From Tubiluchus corallicola (taxonomy: Eukaryota > Priapulida > Priapulimorpha > Priapulimorphida > Tubiluchidae), in the NCBI GenBank assembly GCA_030141605.1, contig JAQGDQ010000486.1:104244-168243 (forward strand): a stretch of DNA of 64,000 nucleotides, in the 5' to 3' direction. The notes under the pieces were generated by a model. That model saw only the letters and a program-made list of their open reading frames with translations. It was not told where the DNA came from and ran no database searches. This document shows, one piece after another, positions 1 to 31,900 of this stretch. A program made the position numbers and the translations under genes. Within the stretch, counting starts at the first letter, position 1; every line of letters starts with the position of its first letter.

Positions 1-771
1 CTTTTGTTAGTGTGGCAGTTGGTTTGGGAAATTTGTGGAATTTGTATTCTTCCATTGCAGTATAGTGCACAAAAGCTTTGTGCTCCAATTCATAATACTG
101 AGCCATGTAAACTAAAATTACCAAAAAAAGCTCTCCTGAGACTTGTCATCTTTAACATAAAAAATGTAATGCCTTTTATACTTTCAATAATTATGTATTT
201 TTCAGAAGCTTTCAGCCTAGTTTTTACCAATTGTATGGTTCTGGGTTTTTCTTCTAATGCAGTCATTATTACTCTTTCTGTAACTTATTGTATGTCAAGT
301 CAATGGTGTTTAGCTGCTATTTTTGCTTTTAATGTTTTTGTTCTACACTGGTACATTCTATTTTAACATTTTATCTGTAATTTTCAGCTGGCTGCTATTT
401 CAGCTGATGCTCGCTTAGGTGAAAGCTTCTGGAATAATATATAATCACTGAGACTATAAAAGGCATTACATTTTTTATATTAATTTAGCATGATAGGTAA
501 ACACTAGCTAAACAGAGAAATTTTGTGGCAGCTGTAAAGTTATTGGATCATGAAACTATAGACAGCTTTTTCACACTCCTTTTCACACTTTGCTGAGTTT
601 AAAATTTTCTGGTGCTCACACGTGTTTTTCAAGATTTCTAGGGATTTCTGCCTGATGTCATTGACATTTCCGAGTTTTTCTCGACGCAAAGCTTTTATGG
701 CATGTCTGATGTCAATTTATAGCGGTTTTATGATGCTGAAGCTGTTCATATTGATGGTTCTTTTGTTTTAG
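1..771 (+). other. BRSK intron (upstream exons off window)
   Basis: The BRSK residues that should precede VEREIAI (glycine loop, VAIK) are not encoded here in any frame next to plausible splice sites. The stretch is read as intron. A 120-codon open frame at 4-366 shows no recognisable domain. Confidence 0.7.
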
Positions 772-19013
<18,242 letters not shown>

Positions 19014-21867
19014 CTGGCGGCCGACTCTAGTGAATCTAGTTCTAGTGTAGTAGATGAGATTATTCATTGGTGGAAAAGCTGGACGGAGTTCTAGCTGCAT
19101 TTACATAATCTGACACCAGATTATCACCAAAAATTGACTCAGTCAGTTACAAAAATATTTCAAAGCTGCTAACACAAGCAAGACCAAAGAGCAATATTAA
19201 TAAATTTTGAAGCATTTCATGTAACTATAGCTAGGTTTGCTAGAGTCGGAGATATTTAACACAGTTATGAGTTGTGCATCGTAAAAGATTGTATTTTTCA
19301 ATTGGAGAAGCTTTTACATGTAAATTCGAGGTGCTACTGATATCGAGTCTGAGAAGTAACAGTTTTAACGTACAGCGGAAGCGCAATGACTTGCATTTTT
19401 ACTAGGCCACAGAATATGGTGTTACTGCTTATTATGAGGTTGCACTGCAAATAATACCTTTCAATGATATAGTTTTTAAGTCTTTTGACATGTCATTTGA
19501 GATTTTCTGGATGATTCCAGCAAATTTGTGCTTGTTGGGAACCATTTGAGCTGCTGTTTACTTGCCAAAATTCATTTTTATGTTAAATTGAGACAACTTA
19601 ATTGTATTGGGAGTGCAAACACTGTGATTAAAGCAGCAGAAATGGCTGCCATCTAGTATAGTTGTAATTTATTGAATGTCAGCTGAATTTTAGGTGCACA
19701 TATAAAGAAATTAAATTCCCCATTCAAACATTCCACATCCTTAACATTCACGGTTGTCATTTACAATTGCCCAAATAAGCTTTTCTGCATTAAAAGATCT
19801 TTATTTATTTATTACTATTTTCAGTTGTCAAATCATTCCTAATTATACATGTTGTTTCAGAAGAAACAGTACAGTAGAAATATACTGATAAGTGTTGTGC
19901 AAAAATGTACAATATGCATTATACACAATGTACAAAAACTAGGTTTTAATGTGAGAAAATTGCATTAAATATAATATGAATGTAATATTATTTATACGTC
20001 ATTGTGCAAGTTCAAGTTGATTTTGGACAAGCCAGCAAGTGTTATTCAAGGCGCCTAATTGCTTTAACTTGGCAAAATTGAGTGTGTTTTTCATAATGTT
20101 TGACGTCGCTACTATTTGTGTTTGCAAGTTAACAGCTCAGACTTGCAACAGTTATTGTAGTCTAATCTTTCACTAAATGTTTTAACACCCAACACCATTG
20201 ACTGTGATTTGACTAGCATATTTCAAATGCATTATTTCTTCTGAAACACCTTGTACATATACCGTTCATGTGCATTTTTTAGTAGTTTAACTATTAAATT
20301 GCCGGTCATCGTAGCTGTGACCATTACTTAAATTTGGAAGCCGACAATGCTTAAAACACCAAGTTATAAGCATTGCCATTTGGTCACAATACAATGCTAA
20401 TACCTACTTTACGCTTGCGTCTCTACTTAATTTCATTCTTACCATATTTGGTATCTATGTGTGAAGATCGGCAGAGAATAAAACACAATGCATGTTAATA
20501 TTTATTTAAGTATCTAACGCAGGATTATTATTTTAAGTCTAGTCATTCCGTTATCGTATGCTGTTAATTATTAAATATACAGACGTGTGTGTATGATACT
20601 TAAGTATTTGAAATGCTATAATAAGCAGTTCGCGGTTCCAACGATTGACAATGATTGTGAAAAGATCCTAGGTTAAGTGTGCCAGACAACACATATGTGT
20701 ACACTTGACAACTCCTCGCAGTCCATGCTGTTGTAATAGTAAGCATTTTAACAGCTAGCTAGAGCCTTACCTAGATCATTTTTTCTTTTTCCCAAGCAAA
20801 ATCTTGCTAGTAAATTGCTTTACTCACAGACTAATACATAAATAAGTAAAGTCCACATAAAACAACTGATGATGCAGACAGCTTTGCTTTACACTCATCA
20901 CATGGCAGTTGTTGTTAAGTCGTGTTGCTGTGGTACACTTAACCTTTGACCTACAGCAACTGCACGTGGGCATTGCAAAACTGTGAAAAGGCTTATTGTT
21001 TCTGAACTGTGAATTTATACTTAACTAAGGAACTGGTTGTAGCACTTGGATTATTTTGCTTTCCATAAATGCATGACTGAAATTTATTATAATAGCTACA
21101 ATGCAAAACAGTGATAAAATGTGAAATAAAGCTAGTCACATTATTCATAGGATAATTATATATTCATATTGTTATTATATATTTATCTGTATAGTTATAC
21201 AAAATAATGTATACTTTGCATACTGTTTTGCTAAAGTTTTTGATGAAATGCCGTTAAGTTGTCACTTAGTGTATAATAATTGCAATCACAAAATAATGTT
21301 AACAAGTTGAGTTATTTATTAGTATAATTAGTGACATGTACATTACACTGCAGATGTTGACAAGCTACATTTTTGGTTTTTTGGTGCAATTCTGAGTAAT
21401 TTACAGTCCTATTAATATTAAGTGGATGACAAACATACGCACATAGATTTCACATACACTGAATTGATGAATGCAGCGACGCCAGTATTAGTCATCAGAA
21501 ATGCAAAACTTAGATTGTCTGTCTATCTTCCTTTGTGCATGGAAATCGTCGAGAACTTGTTAAATGCACTATTTTTTGCATGATAATTGTTAATGGCGAA
21601 TTTGACTGTCTGTTTCAGTCAAACATACAATGTGATACAAACTGTTTTTGACAGTTGCTGGACATAATTTAACACAGCAAAACTTTTTGCCCATTCCTTA
21701 CATAACCTCGTTTATGGTATGGTACTTGTTACATATGTTTATTTATTCCATAAATTATTTATTATTTAAACGTTTATTTACATCACGTATTTGTAAGAGT
21801 GTAAATGAAATTCAGTATATACTATGTATTATATATACAACCATGTACTAAATAAATATAGAATAAA
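19014..21867 (+). other. BRSK: BRSK 3' UTR with candidate poly(A) signals
   Basis: No open frame of interest follows the BRSK stop. AATAAA hexamers on the sense strand occur at 20477-20482, 21125-21130, 21851-21856 and 21862-21867; any could end the transcript. The longest choice gives a 2.8-kb UTR. The stretch includes one arm of a long inverted repeat (20640-21003). End position is inferred. Confidence 0.45.
20640..21003. repeat. inverted repeat arm A (about 360 bp)
   Basis: Diverged reverse complement of 23850-24213. Shared blocks include CAGTTGCTGTAGGTCAAAGG, GACTAATRYATAA near the middle, and TGATTGTGAAAA at the outer end. It lies in the presumed BRSK 3' UTR. Confidence 0.65.
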
Positions 21868-22159
21868 GAATGAAGTGATGATGGAGACGTGTTTTGTTTA
21901 CTAAGTATTATCAAAGATAGTGCATATTTTTGAATTGGAAATTCAGGTTGGCACAATTAGTTATAAAATTATATTGAACTAATATATAATATTAGGCTCG
22001 GTGGTGCTAACAAACCATTGACATAGCAGTGTCTAGTTTTTTGCTGGATTTACCTGTCTTGAAGACAGATTTCTTTTATTTTAGAGTTCTACCTGTCCAG
22101 TGTTTACAATAGATGTAATGGTCATAATTATGATGATGATCATGAATTAGTTAACAGCC

Positions 22160-22440
22160 TTTTTTACCTTGTGCTGTTCTTGGCTGAATGGTCATTTGTT
22201 CTATACTAATTAACTACTGATTACATACCACTAGGTATTCTCCAAAGAAACGAACACAGGAACAGTGCAGTATCAACAAGTGTTACGTTTACCAAGTATT
22301 ATCAAAGATAGTGCACTTTGCTGAATCTGCTGTTCTTGGCTGAATGGTCATTTGTTCAACTAATTAAATACTGACTACGTACCACCGGGTATTCTCCAGA
22401 GAAACGAACAAACAGGAACAGTGCAGTATCAACAATTCGG
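22160..22440. repeat. tandem duplication, about 150-bp unit
   Basis: CTGTTCTTGGCTGAATGGTC followed by ATTTGTTC, then TACCACYRGGTATTCTCCARA and GGAACAGTGCAGTATCAACA occur twice in a row (first unit from about 22173, second from about 22331). The piece AAGTATTATCAAAGATAGTGCA also appears at 21903 and 22294. Confidence 0.75.
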
Positions 22441-23849
22441 AGGTGCCGTCACCTCTGTTCATTTATTATACATTTTTACAACTGTCATACAGGCACAATA
22501 TCAACGTACGACATTCGACCATTAAGGAGGAACAGATGAACTGTGCATCTAACTCTGACCAAATTTTCGTAGTTCTGCATGTGAATGAAATTCAAATATG
22601 GCTCGCCTCCCTGTTCACGTCCCCTCAAAGAGACTACTACGCTGATTCTTTTACACATCAGTACCACATTCTTTTCCTGAGCAATAAGCACAATTTCTTA
22701 TTAAAATTTAACATTCCCTAGGAAAAAGTACATAGTTTCAATATCAAAGCATGGAACAAAACCATAGTGATTAAACATAAAGGAATTATCGAAACTGTGT
22801 CGCTAGAGTAGTTAACTGTACAGGATAACAGTGCCAGATATAAATATATAAATGATAAAAGGAACGCTGGATATGTAGAGAAGTCTAAAGATAATGTCTT
22901 TTAGTATTTGTCATAAATATTTGATTGCAAATACCAGCATATCATTTGCAAGTAACACAAGTCTATAACTTGTTTTTAACTTATGTTAAAAGCATTCAAC
23001 CATAGCAATAGCAATGAAAAGAACTTTCCAGATTTGTTACTATGAGAAACATTAACTGATGTGCCAAATATACGTATTTTTGCAGTGCATCTGTGTTTCT
23101 ACATAATGCTTGAATCCAATTTGCATAAATCTGCATGATTTTGTCACAGTTCAAGAGGTAATAAGGGCCAAGCCATACATTAGGCTTGATAATTTAACAA
23201 CCAACAAGACAATAAAAACTGTTCTGGCTAATATATATGCAATGTTTACCGTGAAAAGAAACTATAAATCTAAGTAGATAAATTTAATATAATAGTTTGA
23301 AACAACAATTTTTTGACATGAGATTGCGCTTCAACAACTCTGACATGTATATTATCCAATTCAAAATGTAAACAAAGGAAATTTATGGAAAAGAGTGCGT
23401 ACATAATGCATAAAACAGCAGAAGCTGTTTTAATGCCGACCAAATTAAACATTAAGCTCAGGTAGACAAGCAAATCAGCAGTGAAAATTACGGAATGTAC
23501 GTTTGATATCAACACAAACAGATTACAAAAAAAGCCACACAAAATAATACAAACTAAAGCAGCTTCCTAATTCTTTACTCGCAACACAAAGTTTAATAAG
23601 AGTGGGTGACCTACAAGCATAGAGCAAAGATTAGCTGCTGAGTCAAGTGCACCAAGTGATTATCCAACGAAACTCGTTACTTAAATTTCGCTAAATAATA
23701 CTTATAAATATAATGAACTAGTTTAATTAATTTATTGACTAGTGCCGAAATAATGCATATATATATATATAGATGTGTTAGAATAGCTGCGATTAAACAA
23801 ACTAATTTAAAGTTGTACCAGATTTGTAGTAGATAAAAAGCAAACACAT

Positions 23850-24213
23850 GAAATAAGCCTTTTCACAGTTTCTCTAGTCGTACGTGCAGTTGCTGTAGGT
23901 CAAAGGCTAAGTGAACCCAAGCAACGGGTCTTAGCTACAACTGTCACGTGACATGTGGGTAAAAGCAAAACCATCTGCCACATTACTTCAGCTATTTTGT
24001 GTGGACTTTACTTAATTATACATTAGTCTGTGCACTACTAACAGGATTTACAAACAGGATCTTGCTAAAGAACATGAAAAAATGAACTAGGTAAGGTTCT
24101 AGCTAGCTGTTATAATTGTTGCTATTACAATAGCATGGGCTGCGAGGCATTGTTAAGTGTATTGTCTGCTTCATTTAACCTTTGACTTTTTCACAATCAT
24201 CATCAATCAATGG
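23850..24213. repeat. inverted repeat arm B (about 360 bp)
   Basis: Reverse complement partner of 20640-21003: it begins AAATAAGCCTTTTCACAG and ends TTTTTCACAATCATCATCAA. The two arms are about 2.8 kb apart. This is likely a pair of copies of one dispersed element in opposite orientation. Confidence 0.65.
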
Positions 24214-25522
24214 AATTGTGAAAAGGCTTGTTGTTTTAGATGTTCACATTATCATTAACTTAACTTGCATTGCCAGTTTTCTATTTAATCGACTGCCAAT
24301 AGGCACAAACATATAGTCCAGGAAATGTTGTTTTAGTGGTACAAAACCCACTAAAATAAGCCAAAATTAACGACAGAGAAAATTATGTTGTCTTAACCAT
24401 CCACTTAAAAATATATAACTGTTATAAAAATGCCAACTTCTTGTTTTTTATCATCTCTAACATGAATGACCTGATCCTATAAAAATCATTTCCATAGTAT
24501 AAATGTAAGAAAAAGCTTCTTTAGGGTTCCAACTAAGAAATGATACTTTTAGAAGAATGATGCTTTTATTGCGTCATAACTTTGTAATTTCAAAGATATA
24601 TATCAAGTAATTTGTTTTTATTTATCTGAGGCAAATGCTATGATAAAAATAGTATTACACCTACAAGTTTTTTTAATAGATCTGCCACAATTATTTCAGC
24701 ATAATACCATTTTGCAGAATCCAAGTTGCAGTACATTTGCATCAGGCACTAGAAGTCACTTTTGAGTTTATTTTAAGAAGTTTGCAAGGCCATTATATTA
24801 TTAAATTTGCAAAGTTACAAATAAACAGGTGATGTTTTGCACCTATTGTTTGCTTTGCATTTAACTTTTTGAATGAGACTGAATTTGCTGTCAATATATG
24901 TATGTTTGCAAAATAACATCAATAAAACACAAAACTTAATCGTTTTAGGGCAAATTTGGTAAAAAATGCATCTTTTTTTACAAAAATACCCATTCAAGAA
25001 ATTGATAAGTTTTTTCTTGTCACTGGCAGACACTCATTTCTGTAAAAGCAGTTTCACCTTATTTAACGAGGATTTACTTTTAAAAGCTGGTATGTTGAAG
25101 AGCAATTTTAACTATTGTTTAGGATTTAAGAATGAATTAATAACGAAATGAAAATGAAATCCTTTTTGTACCCCCCCCCCCCAACTCCAATACATGAAGG
25201 CATTTTTAAAAGTTAAATTGTTCATTTCTATAGTTTTACTCTGTGTTAAAGCTGCTAGGCGAGAGTGCAAAAGTTGCGAATAAATTACAATAGTTGGCAA
25301 GCAGTAACAGATGTATTAGCAACAGGCTAGACTCGATCACCAAAAATACAAGTAATTGTAAACTCTTCAACATCCTTCATACCACTTCAGTAATAGACCA
25401 GCTACTATATACTAATATATTGTGGATCATTTTCCACTGGTATATACGTCTATATAATTATAGGGTCCTGCCCTCTCTATTACAGTTCATAGGCCCTGAT
25501 AGAGTATAAATCATCAAGCAGG

Positions 25523-25935
25523 TCACTGTGAACCCGAAGCAGCCAGTGGCTGCCGAAGTATGGTATCACAAGCCGGCGTTGGTTCACTTGGAATATCCTC
25601 CACAGATGAAGCCACTGCCTGCTCCTCTTCTTTTTCCATCCCCGCATCCGATGTGACGCCGTTTTCTGTAGCCGAGCAATCATCCGTAGTTTTTTGCTGC
25701 GGCGGGTTTAACAACAGCTGATGCAGATCTTGCAGAATGTCTATTTCTTTTTCTTCGATGAGACGAAATTGCTGATTGAACAGCATAAAATGTAGAAAGA
25801 CGAAGTTGAGATACATGTGTAACGTCAATAGCACAATCTCTTTAAAGTGCGCGTGATAAATGTGCGCTATAACGTGGAACAGTAGCCGATGGATCTTTTT
25901 CACGATCGATTCGAACGACGATGGAAAGTGATTTC
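25523..25935 (-). CDS. MOB2: MOB2 terminal exon
   Basis: The acceptor reads AATTTCAG. It encodes NHFPSSFESIVKKIHRLLFH and VIAHIYHAHFKE (zinc-binding His pair), then FNQQFRLIEEKEIDILQDLH and an acidic, Glu/Ser-rich tail ending at TGA 25525-25523. The tail is longer than in MOB1. Confidence 0.95.
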
Positions 25936-28900
25936 CTGAAATTGACCAATGAGAAAGATCGTTAAATGGCAAAATTACAGTTTAAGAGTTTTTTGGTAAT
26001 TTAATCAGTACTTCGTTACTGAAATTAAGTCTGACGCAACTTTGCACTCTTGGCATTAGAAATACGTCTAAAGGAGAACCACAGCACCCAAAAATCTCAC
26101 CGCAACTTTGCTAATATATTCAATAGGTGAACCTTAATTATAGATTTACTGAGGTATGCACCCAAGGGGGAAAAAGCCCCCCCCCCCCCCATAATCATCA
26201 TCTCAAATACAGCTACTGTAAGACACTGCAGCTCACAATTGATCAAACGATGCTAATTAAAGTTAAATAGAAAGGTACTATGATTTAGAATTTAATCAAA
26301 AGTAATTGCCATTCATCTAATGTGATGACTAATCATAATAACTGGGCTTCAAAGAGGTTACAGCAAAATTCTGATAAATTGTTTCGAAAAACAAAAAAAT
26401 ATTAGTAAGTCGGATAGCATTTTGGAAAACCCAAAGCAATGTGTATTGCTTGGAAAACACTCAACGACAAGACAGCACTTGCAGTAACATGACTCACATC
26501 ATCGTATAATTTTACAATGGAGATGGAAATAAAAGTCTCACAATTGCATAGCAGAAATGGCTGGCAAGTCAGAACATCTACTTGCAAATTTTTACAACTA
26601 ACAAACACACTTGCAAATTTTTAAAACTAGCAAACGCTTGCTTACGCACGACAAAGAAAAGGTATTTAAATAATTACTTTGGTTTTGCTGAGTTTTGAAA
26701 ATTCTAAACCTAATTTATGCAAAGTTTACATGTCTCACTATCAAGTGAGGCAAAGAAAAGGCATTTCAATAATTACTTCGGTTTTGCTGAGCTTTGAAAA
26801 TTCTAAACCTAATTTATGCAAAGTTTACATGTCTCACTATCACAGCATTTTCCAAGGAAAGAAGCTAATTTGTAAAGCCCACACATACTAGTGGTATTTC
26901 AGGGAATAAAAAATATACCATTTGAACAACCAAAGTAAATACACTAAGAAAACAGAATGTAATAAACGCCTCCAGTTTTTTGTTGTTTTACAACCACTCA
27001 AACTGATTACAATACAAGTCGTAAGGAAGTTGTGCTTACCATATTTAGTAGGAAAAACAGATTCATCATTTATTGTCTTTTGTATAAAAGTCGTCACATA
27101 ATCAACGTACTGCGGTGCAGCACACTTGCACTTTTTACCTTTGTCATCGAACCATAGAAACTGCCTACAAATTTAAAAAAGTAACAAGGAACGTAAGAAA
27201 ATCATAGACTTATAATATCAACACAACAATACTTTGTTAATAGTAAACTGCCGTGCAAAATAGAGGTTAAGAACTGAAAAATTAGCAAAGCTAAAACTAA
27301 CAAGCAATTGTATACTCACGCATTCTGCGGTCCCTTCATTTCTGGACATGTCGTTAGCGTACATGACTCTGATAGCGTTCCATATATTAGATTTATGTGT
27401 TGAAAGAAAGCTATAGCTAAACAAAAAACAAAACGATCAGCTGTTAGTTATATAAAACATACTTTGAATATAAATGTACCACTAAGGCCAAAAAACATTG
27501 TTTACGACAGCTCAGGTCGCACATTTTGTTGAAGAGTTTGACCTTTCTCAAGTGACTGGCACAGGCATATACACATACAACGTGGAAAAGCAAAGGTTAC
27601 AACAATCACATCTCTGCCAAGACTGCCATCCACAACTTTTGATCTTTAGAAAGGCCTTGACAGTGTAGACAAAGGTCATTCACCTTGTCAAAATGATGGT
27701 GACAGTTCTAAGCTGCAAATAAATCACCCTTGGCACATAGCAATGTATAGGACCGTAAACAGCCACACAATTGTTTAACATCTGCTGCAAACTACATTCA
27801 TAAGTACTTTTAAAGTGTGCTGCAATTATGTGATCAAAAACTTGTGTCAAAATTACTTAGAAAGGACAACCAGGACAAGGGTAGCTATTACCAGGCTACA
27901 GAGTATCAGTGACATGCACACCTAAATACAAAGCCCAGCTCAGTGCACTTGATGTACACATGAAATTCATGTACACAAACAACTAACAGCATCGCATGGA
28001 CAGTTTTTTAACCTGTGTTTGGAACACCTAACTACGTTAAGGACCATTCAGTCGATCAGTTTTTTTCGTCAAACTTGTTTGTCAGTTTTAGTTAGTCAAA
28101 TTAGTTTGATCGTGTAAATAGCAAAACGGACAAACTTTTTCTGTTACTGAAAACAATGTGTAATACGTTTGAGCTATAAAACGAATCTTAGTGGACATTT
28201 AATTTGAGAATGCTGAACCTTAAACTACATGAGGTATATATACACATATATATATATGTATATGTTTGTATATAATATGAAATTTAACAAATACATCCCA
28301 AAAAACAGTATACTTGTTAGAATTAAGATACCACATGCTAAAGTCCAGATTATTACTGCCCGCATGTTATTTCGATAAACCCGCACGCTTGGTCGAAGAA
28401 TCAGCGGTATCATTTTTAAAGTATGACTCAGTTGGGAGTTGAATCTATGACCTCCAAGGTAGGAAGCGAGCACGCTACCATTGAGCTATGCCACCAGATT
28501 AGTGACAGTGTGTAGCTTTCACAGTGCAATTTAAGTAAATGGTTTGTTACCCAGTTCAACAAACTCTTTGAGACCTCTCAGATGGGCTGCATGTTTTAAT
28601 AGAATAAGCGAACACAAACCAAGCTTCAAGTCCCATAAGTGTTTCCAAGTTGAAACAGAAAAACAGATCATGTAAATGCAAAAAAGATAAATGTAGAGAA
28701 TGAAAAATAGGAAACAAAATGTAGTTCCACAATGGCAGGAATAACGGGAATAGACTACACTAAACTGACTCACTGTTGGTGGCTAGCCATTCGTTGTGAT
28801 CGAGTCCACATGGTATGTTGACTAGTTTGTTGAGATCAACCTCGCAAAATCGTCCCTGTATAAGAGCATCTTCTAAATACGGCTTAGCCTCCTCTGGACT

Positions 28901-31900
28901 TTGCTTCTCTTCCTGGGCTTTTCGTCGAGTTTTCCTGAAAAGAGAAAATATGATCAAAGTTAGTTTTTATTCAAGATGTTTACACTCGAGCAAAGATATT
29001 ATAAGCATAAGTAGAAAACTAAGAGTAAGCGTGAATAAGGTGATAACATTCCACACTTATCAGCATGATACTGCTATTAAGCATTACTTGAATGAAATGA
29101 AATGAAATATATTTTCGGCAATCGGGTTTAGTATGACAGATGTTAAAGCGAATTTTAAAAATTTGTATAAAGTGATCCAAAGTGGTTCTTTACGTGAAAT
29201 AGCAGATGATACTACTGAACATCTTTTTGAATGTAAAGCTGTGCATGTCAACAAATTGGGCCTAACAGCACAAGAGATGCAATAGAGATAAATTACAAAT
29301 GATTACGATGTATGCGAATGAGCAGTTGAAACTAAAAATATAATCAAAGACAAGTGAACAGTAAAGGCAAAGTGACGTAAAAGATATATGGTGCGATTCG
29401 TAAAACAAGTTGATCATGTCGTTCATCTCGCAAATAGACACTTTTAGTGATATCTGTTTGCTCGCTACTGGTGAAGGGATCAAGTGCATCCTCGGTATTA
29501 TTATAGGCTTTTCGGGCAGCCTATGTATCTACCACAGACCCACGCACAACAATTCCGGGTTAAAGTCTCTGTATATTAAGTTTAACAAAAAAGGCGTTGC
29601 AAAAATAGTACATTAAACTTCTAGAAAAAAACCTTCGATAATTCAAATTTTGACTTCCGACCTCTGGGTAGCAGACAATTCTCCTGCACTCCCTTAACAC
29701 TTTCCTTTATTCATAATTTATCCTGATTAATTATTAATTATAGCAATTATAGTTTAGCGTAAATGAGGAGAGAAATAAAACTGTCTTATGTCCATGTCTA
29801 TGTCGTCATCAAAGCCAAGTGTTCACAGAAGAACATTAGCCACCGCAAGTCACAATATGAACAGCGCCTGACAACGTAACAATTAAAAAGACTTCATCAC
29901 CTTGCATTCATTAAAAACTCAAGGATATTCTACACACGAAAATTTTACAATTTTTCCACAGAACAATTGTTAAAGATTTCAATTTCAAATCGGATATAAT
30001 TTGTCGACAACATACTGAATGAAAACATGAGATGTTTTCTGAAGCTTCATCGATGCTTAATTACACAACAAAATTACACAACCCACCGAGTAAAAATATG
30101 TGTTTCATTGATTACAAAAACTCCACGTATACAATAATTACTGTGGAATGAAATCAATTAAGATTGGAATTAATCATAGAATTACTACTATTATGTTACT
30201 ACCAATACGTTTAATACTACTAATATGTTTGAAAAAAACTTAGCCACATCAAAATAACCTGAAAATGTCAAAAACGAATTTGCATGTCAGTAAGGTTATA
30301 ACTTCAGCAGCTCAAACTCTAAACTTCAGAATTTTCTGTGAACTGTATACTAAGGTTTGCATAAGCTGTCCAAATAAAACACACACCTTTATTTAGACTT
30401 TGACAAGATCGTTACAACACCTTGACTTTTACCAGCCAAACTATAAACATATATATATAGGCCGACAAATTTAAATTTTTTATGAACAAATACGAATAGT
30501 CAAAGTACAGGCAGGTACAAACAGAGCTGCTTGTTTTACCTGTGGGATTGACAAACTGAAATTGCCTACAAACAACCAAGGACGATGAAGGACGCTCCCA
30601 TATAATAGAGGTACTTCATGTTATAATCAATATCTCAAAGAAACTAAAGTTATTTTTGAAAGCAATCAAGCCAGACCTAGTAATATTTGTTGCCTCTTTT
30701 GATGACTTAAAATCTCAGTGCAGAGAACTGCAGCAGTTTGCTTGAACAGTGATTAGTGGTCGTGAATGTTGACGTCATTCTACATTAATTGAGCTCACAT
30801 AAACCTCGCATGATTAACGATTCAAGTAGGCGGAAACCTTTTCATGTGAAGATTAATTTTACAGAGAGAACGCCCAAAAATCTTTGTGACTACCCAAATA
30901 ATCTCTTTGACGATAATTTCCATCCTCTAAATCATCCAGCAGTTGACACAGTTTGATCGATTTACCATATCAGCTAAGTTGGGTAATTTAATAAAACCGA
31001 AAGAGACTATATTAAAAAGCTTGCTCCAATGATGCTTTTTAGTTCACATTCTTTAAAAAACTTGATGAGCGTTAGAATTTAAAAGGTGCCCGCTACTATG
31101 AACGAATCCAGATAAAAAAGTCACAGAAACAAGTCACAGGAAAAAAGGTACGGAAAAAAGAAATAGCCTAACCCTAGTCTTTTCCTGTGACTTTTTTCTT
31201 TGATTTTTTCACATGTGACGTTTTTTCCTGTGACTTTATTACCGGCCACCACTAAGCTGCATTAAAGCGTTTCATGGTCTATATTGGACATTAGTTTGTA
31301 TCCTTGAAAACATGAGGGATACATGATGAGTTACATGGCGTTCTCTAATTTGCGTCTTTAATGACGCCCAACCAGTTTTTGTGGCCTCAACTTTTATATA
31401 ATTACTCTAGCACAAGTAGTGCAACGTTATGCAATAATAAAAGTCCTTGATTGAATCAAGTCTATTCATGTACGTCCCACTCAAAAACAAATTGTTCTCT
31501 GACATGTTTAAAAAATGTTGATTCTACACAACAAAAAATAAGCAAGCTCACGATAAAGTAGATTAAGAGCATGAAAGTGGCATTTATACTTGGTTACTAT
31601 CCACTGTCTTAACATAAAATCTGCAAACGTAGCCATAAATACGTTCTGAGTAAATATCAGTCGGAAGCCGAGGTACGCTGAAAAGAGGGCGGTGGAGAAA
31701 AGAGTTGAAGTGCTATCATGACAGAAAACGAGTAACCTTGTCTCACCTTCTTTTCAACTTTTATGAAAGATTTGCAGTTTCTTCGAGTACGAAATGAGTT
31801 AAACATGTTCTACTGTACAGACAACAAGCAAATTAAAACCCGTATAAATATAATAAAATGGTTTTACAACGAACCATGGTGGCCTTACAGTCAGTGGGCG

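Larger units (their letters stand above)
21868..25522. other. BRSK-MOB2 tail-to-tail intergenic/3' UTR region
   Basis: No conserved coding sequence. It holds a tandem duplication (22160-22440), the second arm of a long inverted repeat (23850-24213), a short TA run (23757-23771) and a poly-C run (25170-25182). A minus-strand AATAAA (plus-strand TTTATT at 24767-24772) could end the MOB2 transcript. Confidence 0.6.

Noticed and set aside
4..366. 120-codon open frame at the left edge
   Set aside because: Hydrophobic and Cys-rich from AT-rich translation, no domain, and it lies in the BRSK intron.
1..771. Missing N-lobe exons of BRSK
   Set aside because: Searched for glycine-loop and VAIK-like coding sequence upstream of 772; none present, so they are outside the window.
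22443..22721. 92-codon plus-strand frame
   Set aside because: No domain, overlaps an antisense frame of equal quality, and lies in repeat-rich intergenic DNA.
25523..25972. Full open frame including a start at 25972 as a standalone protein
   Set aside because: The first 12 codons are intron; the MOB2 exon begins after AATTTCAG at 25935.
26679..26891. 70-codon frame with internal repeated peptide
   Set aside because: Artefact of the 99-bp tandem duplication in an intron.
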